From Cristatella mucedo (lineage: Eukaryota; Bryozoa; Phylactolaemata; Cristatellidae): 64,000 nucleotides of DNA. The notes beneath the pieces were generated by a model. The model was not told where the DNA came from. It was given only the letters and a program-made list of their open reading frames with translations, and ran no database searches. The translations under genes and the position numbers were made by a program. Within the stretch, counting starts at the first letter, position 1. Every line of letters starts with the position of its first letter. Below are positions 20,720-32,333 of this stretch, in pieces. The stretch lies in the NCBI GenBank assembly GCA_009760855.2, contig WPIO01000006.1, positions 3,026,501 through 3,090,500 on the forward strand, written 5' to 3'.

Positions 20720-22519
20720 TAAGTGTTTCATGTCAGTCTTTACCCACGTATTGTAAGTCTTAATCGGCAGCTGTCAAACTAACATGCTTCGTTGCATTCT
20801 TATTGTTTGTCATAGGTAATCAAGTTTATGCAGTTGATTATTCAGGCATGTGGTTGGTGTGTTACCAGATCCCTAAGTATGTGTGAAACGACTTTTTTCA
20901 TTCAGTGTTTGAGCACGAAAGGGCTTCTGGATGTGTTTACATGACTCCAGAGCAATGTACTTTGGGCAAGAGGCTTGCATGCACTTACAATTGCTAGTTC
21001 ATCTAGCAAACGTAGCTGAACTCCATGAGGTGATAGAGCGAATGGACTAGGCTTGTATGGGATCACAAGGCCCAAATGTGTTACATAACGTGACATGCCA
21101 TCGTTTGTTACTTATGGGTACTTCAGAAAGAGACGGTGTCTCCAAATTCGATTAATATACCACTATCCCCTCCAATCCTGTAAGGTTACATAGCGTTCGT
21201 CTTGTTAAAAGTACCTCCCCCTGGCAGTCAGTCTATTTAAGGTCTAACTGCACCTCAAAGAGCAAAAATGTTTCTGCTTTGTGATTTGCTATAGTGTTCG
21301 TCTTTTTCTATGAAAAAATCCTGCCAGCATTCTTTCAGGTGTTGTGGGATTTCTTCGTAACCTTTCTGTGAATTTGTGGCACATCCCGGTGGCTTTTTTA
21401 CTGTTAGAAATAGTGGCAGAAAACTTCTGGGACATGCTCTAGACGGCATACCCTAAACAGAGACCGTGCTGGAAGGATGCCAGTGCTCGCCTTGATCGGT
21501 GGCGGTCAAGGCATGTGCTAGCAAGGGCATGTGGAGAGCTGGAGTGCTGAAACATTCCTCGGGTGCTGCTGAATGAACTGTGCCCGGCTGCCCTAACCCA
21601 AGCTGCAGCTTCTGAGTCCTTTTGTATTGTAAGGAGAGGGGATTCTTTCACGAGATACCATCCAGAATAGCTGCTGGCTTATTAAACAGTGTGCATCTGC
21701 TAAGAGCTTGCAAGGCTTGCAGTGAGCCATCGAGGGGGTCTGGATAGGCTGATGTACAGGGTACGACTCGGCCCCTTGGCGGGACGAGGCTTTTATTGGC
21801 ACTTCAGCCCATCGTCCGGTAGCGACCCCGAGGTGAGACACACTGCAGATGCACGCCCGCTTTTTTCCTTCAGCCCCTCTCCCCCCAGGCAGGTAACCCG
21901 GTAGCCCCTATAAGGGCAGCTGGTTTCGACGCCTTCCGCTGAAATGCAAACAGACTTAGCGGCCTCGGCGGATTGTCGTCCAACGTGCCATGGGCATGGA
22001 GCTGGCTACAAGCCGGAAGGGGTGGGGCTGCTGCTTTTTTCTTTTTAAAGTCAATGCTAAAAGGCTGCCAGATTAGCATGTTTTTGGGCCCCGTTCTGGG
22101 TTGGCTAGCATTGAAAGAGCCCTCGTTTTTCTAACGGGGCGTTCGTAATGATCAAGCTGCACAAGAAGCAATTCTTTCCAGACGGGTCTGTGGAAGCTGC
22201 TGCTGCTGCCGAGCTGCTCAGCTTTAGCTCGTAGCTTAGGTCTGGCTGTGCGAATGTATGGTGTACTATTTATTTTTAGCTGGCCGGTCGAAAGAGGCTT
22301 CAAGGGACATTATGTCTTTGGCTTGTAGATTCGGGCTGTGGCAGGCTGAGGAACAACAGTTTTTTTTGTAGAAAATTGGATATAGACACACAGCTCCGAG
22401 CTGTTCTTGAGAGGGAGGCTACCAATATTTTTAGGGTTTCGAAAGCTTTCTGCCAGAGGTCACCCTGGCAGATGCCTCTTCAGGAATGTGAGCAATTAAG
22501 AGATTAGCCTATTCTAGCT
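20720..22519. other. DCAF6 intron, unassigned
   Basis: No coding block was recognised. The part at 21440-22330 is GC-richer with several short open frames on both strands and may be an old repeat, but no family was named. Confidence 0.3.
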
Positions 22520-22870
22520 TATAATAATAATTACAATAATAATAATGCACCTGATAAAGCACCCTCAGAGAACTCAATCTCTTTCTAGGCGCTTTACATT
22601 TGCTGCAAAGGGAAACGCGATTGAATGGTGAGCAATACCATGCTTGATAAACAACATGAATAACATTGGTTAGGGGTGACATGCACAGGGTCAGCATGCA
22701 AGTGTGGTTAGTGGCAGCATGCACTGTGTCAGCATGCATAAGCACATCAAGGACGAATCACAGGGACCCACTAAATGCTGTCCTAAATAGGTGTGTTTTT
22801 AAGTTCTTTTTAAATATGATCAAGTCAGGGTATGTTGTGATGCAAGTCGGGATTGAGCTCCAGGCTTTGG
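22520..22870 (-). mobile_element. LINE-1fam 3' end
   Basis: A minus-strand copy with (TAA)-rich tail, CACCCTCAGAGAACTCAATC hairpin and the GCATGC-rich UTR up to the last coding codons. Confidence 0.9.
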
Positions 22871-22879
22871 GATTTTGCC

Positions 22880-25299
22880 TTTCCTAACCACCGGTTTCAG
22901 GCTGCCTGCATAAGAAACCGTTCTTGAATTACTACTCGATTGGTTTAGTAGTGAGTGTTCTGGGTTTCGGTGGTTTGTTTTGAGTCTCTCCGGGGTTCTA
23001 TAGGCGCACTGCTGACAAACTCTTTTTCTCTGCCTATAGTGAGTTAACCTGCAATTGCTAGTGGCTTCTAGGCTGAGAAGCTGCCATCGTAAAACTCGTG
23101 ACCGTCGTATGGCACATCTGTTGGGGGAAACGTTAGATGAACTGTGGTTAGGCCAAACGCAAATTAGCTTTAGGGGCTAGCGACCCACAGCCCAAATCCA
23201 ACGGAGCCTGCCTACTCACAGCCATTCATAGCATGCATAGTCAGGTGTTGAAGTCGTGATGATTTCTCCAAACCGCATTCCTGCCGTTTGGAGAAATTCA
23301 AACTACAAGCACAGCTATACATTTGACTGTGACTTCAGCGTTGGCTGCTGCAGCAATTCACTTTCACTAGAAAATCAGAATGGCTCTAAGATAGTCTGTA
23401 TTGCCAGCTTCTAGCATTTTCCGTGTCGGCCTTGCTAAAATTGTGTTTTGCACTAGCAAAGACCCCTGAACAATCACGAGTCAACTTGGTTGGATTTGCT
23501 AAGCCGTAAGTTAAAAATAAAATCAATCAAATCCATAACTTTCACGTGGTAAACATTTTTTTCACTGCAATTGTTTCAATCATTTTCTATTAAAAAATCA
23601 TAAATGTTTTACTGGTTGTTTTGCAGCAGTTGCTTTTGTTTTGGAGTACCCTTTTACAACAACCCACAGCTGTTCGTGGTTTTCCCTCTATTCGATTCCA
23701 CGTGTAATTTTCCGTGTCCTGTGTCTACTGGCTCCGAAAGGTAAGCTCCCACTTGGTCGGATGTGTGAGCTGATGAGCCTCCTAATACTCACGGGCAATC
23801 TATCTTAATGAAGAAAAGTATTGATGGGAAGAAAAACTGAGCAATTAAATTCACTGTTGGTGGATTGGACGAAATCACGCAAGCTTTCTTTGAGTTTCGG
23901 TGGTGCGATGTTTTGCGGCTTTTTCTGCCGTGTGTTTCTCTCACTGTTTTCAGCAATAAATAGGCATGCAATCTCCGAGCTGTGCTCTGTTTTTTCGGAT
24001 AAATTGCTATCAGAGTTGGGTAATTTCTCACTTTTGCTAATTTTGTGCTTATGGTCTTTTTCCAAGAAAATTTAATTTTCATCTGTGAGAATGCATTCTG
24101 CCTTTCGCATTTGTAGCAGATCTTTTCGCATTACTATTTCGTCGGCTTGTAAATCAGCTGTGCCTTTTGTCTAAGGGACGAATGGATATATTTTAATATT
24201 CTATTAATCATTTTGATTTTTAGATTCAACTATGACTGTGCATTTGTCATGCGAATTTGTATGTGCAAACCTTGAGAGCTGTCGTCTCATTTTTTCAGTG
24301 CCGCCTAACGAATCACGAGTGACTTAATGTAGGGGAGACTTGCGAATTACACAAAATTACATAGGCTGGTGTCACACCATGCTTTAAGCTTCATTCAGTG
24401 CAAGCAAAAATCACAAACCTCTTCTCGCGATGCTTGCTGCTGGCATTGCACCACGATTTTAATGGCTCGTTTCTGTCTGCGACCGGTTGCAAAGCTGTTT
24501 AAAATCCTCCTGTAGTTTTTGCAAAGGAAATGTCGCCTGATTCAACAGCCTCTTTTACATTGTATTAAAGAGCCTCAGGGCTATCACTCGCCCACTTGGG
24601 AAGCAATAACTAATGTTTGCTGAAGAACTTGATCTCGAGCCGGAAGTCATGAAACACGTGACCCGGCTCATGAAGCAAAATCACCTTGCCCCTGGGGCTA
24701 AGATTTGTGAGAGGGGCCCTGCAACTCGGCATTACGATGAAAGGGCCCTCTTCGGTATACTGTCGATGTTGACCTTGTTTGCCGTCGGGTGTCACTCCCT
24801 TCTATTCTAATCAACGCCCGTTGAACATGGTGCACGAAAGCTCTTCAGCAGCTTTGAAGGACTCTTTTTTGAAGAACCATTTTGCATGCATCACTGCCGC
24901 GTACATGCCCGCGATCGGGGTGCGGTATTGGCTGCATGTCTTCGCAAGCCCAGCGTCGGCCTTTGAGTCGTCCCGACTTGCCTCTGGTATTATCTTGCGA
25001 CTGGTATTATCTGTTTCAGTGTGGCCAGCAACAGCAGACAGTGCAGCAGCTGAGTGCAGCCTGCTGCTGCGGCTCGCCCGAGGTTCGTACTCTGCACGGC
25101 ACCTGGTTGCGCTCAAGCTAGCTGCCCGGTAGTGCAGGCGAGGCTCATTGAGTTAGACTCCTTTGCCATCGTCTGTCCCTCGATGTCCTGCTGCCTCGTT
25201 GCGTATATGCAAATTCGTAGAGGGGGCTGAACCTGCTATGGGGTGTTGAACTTTCGATTTGTACTGAGCAAAGCTCTTACTCTGACCCACTAGGGACAC
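22880..25299. other. DCAF6 intron, unassigned
   Basis: There is a perfect 12-bp stem at 23264-23298 (ATTTCTCCAAAC and GTTTGGAGAAAT). Open frames around 23800-24080 and 24610-25130 have no recognised domain. No known repeat was seen. Confidence 0.3.
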
Positions 25300-25735
25300 C
25301 GTAGTTAGGCTCCTTCATGCCTAGCTGAACTGATGCACCAGTTTCGGCCGCCTCGAGCCCTCAGGTCCTCTGTGGACGATAAATTAGCCATTCTATTCCT
25401 ATGCTTAAGGACCGCTGGTGACTGAAGTTTTTGATCTACTGGTCCTAGACTGTGGAGCTTGCTTCCACATTTCTAGCTCAGCAATATCAACTCTCTACTA
25501 GTCGACCGTGCCGCATCCTATCCAGCCGTTCGTAGCTGCTACTTCTGTGCCACTCACTTCCTCGACCGCCCTTATGGTTCAGCCGTGCTTCTGACTTTCT
25601 ATTCGCTGCATGAAATTAAGTCTGTTGGCATGTGCACCGAAAGCTGCTTAGGCAGCTTTCAGAGTGCTATCGAACGCTCTCCTGAATAACACCCACTTGG
25701 CTCTTGTGGCTTTGTGAAGTTGCAGATTCATTCAT
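25300..25735 (+). mobile_element. LINE-2fam fragment
   Basis: Matches the end of the copy at 6370-7370: CTAGCTGAACTGATGCACCA, the LRSSVDDKLA-type segment, GGTCCTAGACTGTGGA and the tail with ACACCCAC and GGCTTTGTG. Frameshifts and stops are present. Confidence 0.85.
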
Positions 25736-25984
25736 TTGCGTTGCGTAAGTTTACCTGAGCCAGCCATGTTGTATGATGCCTTCTGGTGGCATGCCATCCT
25801 ACTTAAATGGGCTGCAGCTGCCGTTGAACCCCTGGCTCTGCTAGGCTGGAAAATGACACTCCTGAAGATGAAGTTGATGAAGTTTACATAGTGTTTTAGT
25901 GACGATAAAACTCCCTTTTAATGTAAATGCAAACTAGTGTTACTAATAAATAATAGAATATGATTTAAAAAATAAACCTCATTC

Positions 25985-26095
25985 GTTTAGCACCCTAAGG
26001 GAACTTAATCTCCATCCTGGGATTTTGCAAAAGCTGCTGAGCTCGAGCCTACAACCTTGATCGTTTGAGGCTTGCAAACCCAGCACTCTAAATAG
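25985..26095 (-). mobile_element. SINE-B copy, decayed
   Basis: Minus-strand tail with AGATTAAGTTCCCTTAGGGT and a B-box-like GGCTCGAGC. The head is faint. Confidence 0.55.
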
Positions 26096-26099
26096 GCCT

Positions 26100-26970
26100 G
26101 GCCAGCATTTCTCTGCTCTTGCCTGCAGCCAATCTAGGTGTCTTGTTCCATCGTGACAGGTCGCTATACATCTACATCAGCTCCTCAGTCAAGTCTGTCT
26201 ACTTTCAGCTATGTCTCATTGCAAATATTTGAGTCTGCTTAGGCAGGGATACCACATCCAAGTTAGTCCATGCATTTGTGACATAGCCCACATAGACTTT
26301 TATAACCTATTTCTCTTATGTCTTCCGGCCTATGCAATAAGGGGCTTATAGTGTAACGATGTAATAGTTTATCTTCGTCTGTATCTCCACAAAGTGACAA
26401 AGACTAGGTGAGTGTTACGCAGGATAGTTTTCTATAGCGCACCGACAGCCTAGCCGGCTTTCGGTGCAGGTACGGTTGCCAATAGACTTCATCTCAAGTG
26501 AGGAGCGTAGCTGAGTCAGGAGACCAATTGAGGTACTAAGTCGCATGGAAATAGCAGCTGTGGACGGCTGAAAAGGATGCGCCATAGTCGGCAGCAGGAG
26601 AGTTAATGTCGTGGCTTAAGAAATGTTTACCATTGGATCAAAACTCTGCAGCTAGGCTTATCTGTCGGCAACGTCGCTATTTCCATATTACACCACTGTT
26701 CACCGACCTGCACGGGCTCCCCATCAAGCAACATAGCAAGTTTAAGGTTATATTGCTCACTTTTTGTGTGTCCTTTCATTGTTCTGCACCGGCCTACACT
26801 ATCCGAACTACTTGCCAAACCAGTCAGGCATCGTACCACCGTGCTTGTGCCTGCTGTCACTATGCATGCTATCACTTACCTATTGATATGCTTCCTTTGC
26901 AGCAAATGTAAATTACCTAGAAATATATGTATTTCTCTTATGGTGATAGACAAATGTTTTATACTTATTA
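26100..26970 (+). mobile_element. LINE-1fam copy split by a LINE-2fam insertion
   Basis: The first part (26100-26345) reads like the LDDHISS...SKLVHAF segment down to a GCAATAAGGGGCTTA. The second part (26634-26970) resumes at CAAAACTCTGCAGCTAGGCT and continues to the hairpin area. The 290 bp between are a minus-strand LINE-2fam tail. Confidence 0.82.
26350..26633 (-). mobile_element. LINE-2fam 3' end, nested
   Basis: On the minus strand it has the CCGAAAGCCGGCTAGGCTGT segment, CGCTATAGAAAA and the TGTAATA-type tail. It sits inside the LINE-1fam copy at 26100-26970. Confidence 0.82.
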
Positions 26971-26974
26971 TTGT

Positions 26975-28790
26975 GGTCGGTTGAGGCATCTGCTGACATC
27001 AGGCGTTTTGCTTTTGGTTTTATGAAGGACCAGATGAAATTTTTAAGTGTAGAAAATCTGAGCTCTTTGCAGATGTTGACTTGGATTTTCAGCACTTTGC
27101 TGCATTTGCCCTTTTGCTTTTGTTAAAAGTTTTTTCAACTATACTCCAGAAAACTGTCCTGCTGAGTGCTTTGCTAGCAGCTGCTACCTCGAGGAGCTGC
27201 AAGATTTTGTACTGGAGGCTAAGTTTGCCAGTCAGGCCGTCCCGGGGGTGACCCTGAAAGTGATGCTGCAAGACAGCTTTGGTGTCTTGTAAGTAGCAGC
27301 TCGTGTAGTCGTGCATGCAAATGGTGCTGTTACATTGCATTTCTGAAGATGGGGCTTTCATCAAGTCTTCGGAAGCCTCGAAATTTCAACTTGCTACAGG
27401 CTTACACTTTAGTTGTGATGCAATGTGTTGATGCTGATGTAGAAGACCTCGATCATTGCATTCTATTAGAATCTGCAGAATATCTCAAGAGTTGGCAGGA
27501 GTGTTTGCATCTCGTCTTGTTCACCTTGTCCACAGCAAGTCGACGGATAAGCTTTCAAGGCTGCCACAAGCCCTGTAGACAAATGCTGCTTTATAGGGCT
27601 AGACTCATTCTTGACTCAAGCTGATGCAAACCAATGAAAAAGAAATACCATAGGGAAGGACATCGCTGATCTTAGGCTAAAGTGCAAAAGTGCCAGATAG
27701 CTGATCTGCAATTAAGCTTCGGCCTTAATGTGAGTTAAGGGCTTTTTGGAGATGCTCTGAGCACCTGCCTGTCCCGATTGCCATCACTTGTGCTTGTGCT
27801 TCGTTGCAGTGTTGACATGTGTAGCGACCTTTTTGCATACAAGATGTCGTCTTGGCAGATAATGGTTTGCTTGAGCATTAAAAACCCGTGGAGATTTTGA
27901 TCAGGCTGTCTACTTTCTATGCAAATTTTGAGCAGAACGTGGCCTTCTCCCAAACCAGCAGCAAGTTGACTCTGGCTTCGCTGATGAGCTTTGCTGTTTT
28001 TGACCGGTTCCTTGTAATATCGAAAGGCGTGAAGCTATACCGAAGCCTCATCGAGCATTTGCTGTAGTGCTTTCACTGCTTGATCAGTCGGATAATTTGC
28101 ATATCGCATCATACAAGATTCTGTACCTGCTCTGTCTTGAATATTGGAGTGAGGAAGCAAGCAGGCAGCAAGCGATCAACCACGATTGATTGCTCTTTTC
28201 ATTTCGAGCCGTTGTCCATTTAGCCAGTGAAGTAATTCTCGAGCATAGCGGTTCTGGCAATCGCTGGGAATCGCACTACTCTACTTGCTGGTGACACTAG
28301 TCAACTTAAAATGGGCGGAGGCGGTCTCTCTAGATTTTTTTTTAGGTCGTTTGTTCTTCTCCTCAAGTCTTGCACGGCCATGCTGTTCGTTCCCCTAGTG
28401 CCGAACTGGACTCGTCCTTTCCAGCCGTCCTTCGCCTTCCTTGTACCTTAAGTTACTTTGCGGACTTGCATCTTAGTTCAGCTATGCTTTTCACCACTTT
28501 GCTCTGTGGCATGAGAAATGAGCACTGGCGGCAGCCGATCCCACTGCCAATCCTAGCCAATCAAAGCTACTTTGACTCCGAGCTTGCTTAGAACACTATC
28601 CGAAAGTAACACTGCCTGCCGCATCTCCTCCCCCACGTATTTGTCCGACATGCAGGCCTACTTTACTGTTATAAGCAGATGTGAATTCGCCACGATTTTT
28701 ACCTGTAACTAGCCTGAGAGAGCTGATCACGTACTGAGCTAATCATCGCTGCTCTCGCAGCTGCTGTGGTCACCCTGTTCTTGCAATTTG
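26975..28790. other. DCAF6 intron, unassigned repeat-like DNA
   Basis: On the minus strand around 27735-28060 several open pieces can be read (ITRNRSKTAKLISEARVN and others, including a CQHCNEAQ segment). They are broken by stops. They may be a relic of a mobile element, but no family was recognised. Confidence 0.3.
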
Positions 28791-28868
28791 CAGGCCACTT
28801 TCACAGCCCTTCAGCCGTCCGAGAACACGAGCGAGTTGGCGCTGCGGACCCTCGGCGAGCGAGCGTCC

Positions 28869-28919
28869 ATATGGCCATAACCTCGATATGGCCATAACCT
28901 AGTTATGGCCATAACTTCG
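28869..28919 (+). repeat. three 17-bp units, each with the palindrome TATGGCCATA
   Basis: Units at 28869-28885, 28886-28902 and 28903-28919 differ at a few bases. Each carries the self-complementary TATGGCCATA. The array lies 30 bp upstream of the acceptor of the DCAF6 exon at 28950. Confidence 0.95.
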
Positions 28920-28949
28920 TCGACCTCAGAGATGTCACTTGCGTTGCAG

Positions 28950-29460
28950 GAGGACATCGCCACAGCAGCGCCGGCAGCCGGTCCGGCACACGGGGGCACG
29001 GCTGCACGTGGCAGGCGCGTCCGCCTGCGCGGAGACTGGTCGGACACAGGCCCCAGGTCCGTGTCGGAGAGTGAGACGCGTGAGGAGGACCTTCGGCCGG
29101 CGGAGCGCCTCATGCGGGGCATGTCACGTCTCATGAGCCGGCTTCTGCTCGACCGCTTCGACGAGCCGCCACCGGCGGCGGCCGAGTCGAGCCTTGACCG
29201 AAGCTCGGCAGGCAGCGCAGTAGTCGCGGACGAAACCCAGACCGGAGCCGCAGGTGTGCCGCTGCAGTGTGTCGATGCAGGCCTGGGCCATGCAGAGCGT
29301 TATCCCCCTCTCACCCTGCGGTGGGTGCGTTTCTTGGCCGCCGTAGTCGCGAAGCCGGGGCTCACAGTGATAGATGGTGTGGCGGCTGGCGAGGATCAAA
29401 TGGGACGAGGGGGAAAAGCCGGAATTGTGAGAGTAAACCCCTGTGTCGTGTCATATTCAG
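28950..29460 (+). CDS. DCAF6: DCAF6 exon (basic RLRGDWSDTGP block and amphipathic helix)
   Basis: The frame beginning after the acceptor TTGCGTTGCAG reads EDIATAAPAAGPAHGGTAAR, then GRRVRLRGDWSDTGPRSVS and an acidic stretch. MRGMSRLMSRLLLDRFDEPP follows. RLRGDWSDTGP is a hallmark of DCAF6, and the MxRMSxLMSRLL helix follows it in vertebrate proteins too. The start at 28950 is in phase with the exon ending at 20718. The 3' border is uncertain: a good CAG/GTAAGG donor lies at 29460/29461 and a weaker GCAG/GTGTGC near 29250. The frame stays open to 29594. The segment is GC-rich compared with its surroundings. The last 70 or so codons before 29460 do not resemble the family. Confidence 0.85.
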
Positions 29461-29589
29461 GTAAGGGGTGGGTGGCCCTGACAGCCTTGGGAGCATGTCT
29501 TTTCCGTTTGGAAGCGAGCAGCTTTTGGTCTTACCCGCCAGGGATAAGCGGCACGTGCTGCGCTGCCCATGGGTTTGAGTTTGACTGCT

Positions 29590-29925
29590 GGTAGTCCTGA
29601 CTCAAGCAGTTTTGCAGTGCCTCGAACCAACCTCAAATCCTTCCGAGGCAATTCAGTTGGATCGTATGCTCCCAACGCCTGGAACTTGTTTCCAGCTGAC
29701 GTTACGACAGCCCTTGACGGTGTGGCATTTAAAAAAGTTTCAAATGCACCTGTTCCTCACAGCATTATCTGGGTCCTTGTGGATTGTCTGTTGTGTGCTA
29801 ATGTGTGCTGACATTGTGCATGTTACTCTTAACCACATTCTCGTGCTTCTTTCACACCACACATAAACTGCCTAGAAAGAGATGAAGTTCTCTGAGGGCA
29901 CCATGCAAGTGTAATATTAGTGTAT
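29590..29925 (+). mobile_element. LINE-1fam fragment
   Basis: Encodes SSFAVPRTNLKSFRGNSVGS and YAPNAWN, then the UTR and a decayed hairpin (GCCTAGAAAGAGATGAAGTT). It begins in the tail of the DCAF6 open frame. Confidence 0.85.
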
Positions 29926-29927
29926 TT

Positions 29928-29988
29928 TCATTTATTGATAGCCCCCAAGGCCCACGTGTTACTATATAAATGAGGCTGCTGAATCAGT
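29928..29988 (+). mobile_element. SINE-A tail scrap
   Basis: GTGTTACTATATAAATGAGGCTGCTGAATCAG resembles the end of SINE-A copies at 13370-13395 and 47430-47455. Confidence 0.45.
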
Positions 29989-29989
29989 C

Positions 29990-30455
29990 AACTTTCAGAT
30001 CTACTCCCCCCACCAGGCCAAGCATCGTACCACCCGCTTTTTGGAATCCAACAGTCTGCCAATACCTCGTAGAAACCTCAAATCCTTTGGAGACCATGCA
30101 TTTAGTTTGTATGCTCCCAAAGCCTGGAACTTCCTCCCGACCTGCGTCAGAACATTCCCTGACCTGACCGCATTTAAAAAGAATTTAAAAACACCTATTT
30201 AGGACAGCATTTAGTGGGTCCCTGTGATTCGTCCTTGATGTGCTTATGCATGTTGACACTGTGCATGCTGCCACTAACCACATTTGCATGCTGACCCTGT
30301 GCATGTAGCCTCTAACCATGTTATTCATTTTGTTTATTTATCAAGCATGATTTTACTCACCATTCAATTGCATTTCCCTTTGCAGCAAATGTAAAGCGCC
30401 TAGAGAGAGAGATTAAGTTCTCTGAGGGTGCTTTATCAAGTGCATTATTATTATT
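29990..30455 (+). mobile_element. LINE-1fam 3' end
   Basis: From GATCTACTCCCCCCACCAGG through the coding end (AFSLYAPKAWNFLPTCVRTF in pieces) to the hairpin (GCGCCTAGAGAGAGAGATTA) and ATT tail. Confidence 0.9.
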
Positions 30456-32333
30456 AACTTAAATTTGTTTTTACTTTTTTTTAGCTTTGGCACCCGTGCT
30501 TGACTGTTTAGTCATATCGCTTTAGTGGCCTTTAGCAGTATATCCAACTGCCTGGCAACTCAGCTGCTTACGTAATTATTTTCATTTTGTATTTTCTTGT
30601 AACTATTACCAGCCAATTCATCTTGGGTAGTTAATCCTCCCGCGGAACGACACGGTTGGCACCACGCACTCGTGGTGCCAGCCGTGGCTTGGCAGCCGAA
30701 GGCGCGCACCCCCCCCCCCCGAGGTCGGCTGCAGTCATCCTTCGCTCGCTAGCATCGATGTGCCCAGCAGGACTGTCAGCCAGACTCGCTCGCGATGGCT
30801 ACTGGGTGCATCGTGCCAGCAGTCCACCGGGAGGTGACTCGGGCGGCGGCCGCAGCAGCAGCAGCAGCCGATGCCTACCGCCGTTACTGGTTGTCACGGG
30901 AGAGCAGAGCTCGGAGCTCAGAGCTCACGCTGAATGGGAAGAGAGTCGAGAGAGTCTTTGAGGAGTCTCCGATGACCCAGAGCTGGCCATCGGCTCAGTC
31001 GTCGCTCTTGGCTGACGGCAGCAGCTTGTGGGTTCGGTGCCTACCTAACGGCAGAAAGCCCGATTGACGTCGCTACTCGTCTGGCTCAGCCAAACAGGGA
31101 AGAGTGGGAGGAAGGCCGACCTGCCTGCGGGCGGGCTTGCCTGCGCCCCCTGCTTGATGTGTCGTGATGCGTCTTCATTTCCACGGCATTCCTACAGCGT
31201 TCGTCGTCGCTTTACCGCCTTCGGCACTTCTTGCTCTCTCAATCGATCATGCTCTCCGATATTGTGCGCGTGCTGCAGTGCCCTCTCATCGTGAAGGGGA
31301 TCGCCTTCGGAGCCGAGATCAAGCCGTCGATTGCCCACCACCCAAAGATCAGCTGCCACCATTAGGGTAAGTCCTATTCGGCAGCCCCAATCGAGCAGCC
31401 AGTCTGCTGCCAAAGTCATGCTCCCACTATGGCTACTGGCACGGTACCAGGCCCTTTGTGCTTAGCCAGTGCAGCGCTAATGGTCGTAATCGAAACGAGT
31501 CAGTAGTAAGGAGTGCAAAGCAGCCCCGTGCCTCGATCTCAAGCATGCATTCGCAAAAGTCGCTGCTGCCAAAGTTGCTACGGCTGCTGCCGATGCTACT
31601 GCTGCGCAGCATCAGCATGCCTATGGCGCAGTCGCCTTGCTTCTACCTCTGGCTATGGGCGGACAGCTGCTCGGTGTGCCAGCCGGCCGATGGTTGATTG
31701 CATGCCTGAAGCTATTCCGGCTGGACAGCAGCATATCGATAATGCTGCTGGCAAATACCATGCGGCCGACAGTTTTTGTAGAATACGTGTGCTGTCGACC
31801 ATTCGTTTGTCAGCTTGCATTTGTCGTTGAGCATAGGTTAGACGTTTCAAGCTGGTATCGAACCTTGTTATCGTCCCGTGCAAGGCTAATGGCGGCTAGT
31901 TTGCCGACACGTGACTAAAAATCGCGTTTTTTTTTAACCCCTAGTTTCAGTCGACAGCTAATTGCAGCTGTTGCATATAGCTGTGAGCAGTAATCGCGTG
32001 GACAGCAGCCGCCGCCCAACGGCAGTGGCCTCTGTCATTGCCTCAGTTTAGCCGGCCGCAGATTGTCAGTAGTGGTCTCCTCTTGAGCGCTCCTCTCTCT
32101 GCTCACTGGTGGTGCCTGGAACGAGGAAGTGATAAAGGGGGCAAAGGTCGTCCAGCATGTTCCTTCCGGGCTCGGTCATGGGTCGGTACTGTTCATCCGG
32201 CGGCAGTTTGTTCATGCCCAGCTGCAGCGGCGTGCTGACATGCGTCAGTTCTGCTGACTGACTGCTCGCTTGCACTCGTCGTAGTCGTCGCTTTTGAGCC
32301 AGCCGCTCTACGGCGCGTTGAGCCTGCAATCTG
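30456..32333. other. GC-rich segment with open frames, function not recognised
   Basis: The plus frame at 30795-31067 (90 codons, with nine consecutive Ala) and others at 31458-31918 are open but match no family that I recognise. They share the GC-rich, CpG-containing composition of the GPCR exon beside them. They may be gene flanks, parts of the receptor 3' UTR region, or DCAF6 middle-domain exons that are too diverged to tell. A 12-C run is at 30709-30720. Confidence 0.3.

Noticed and set aside
28370-28591. 73-codon open frame before the RLRGDW exon
   Set aside because: No domain and no matching splice phase. Treated as chance.
30795-31067. 90-codon frame with poly-Ala as a DCAF6 middle exon
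   Set aside because: GC-rich triplet repeats explain the poly-Ala, and no family block or clear splice borders were seen. Kept only as unassigned.
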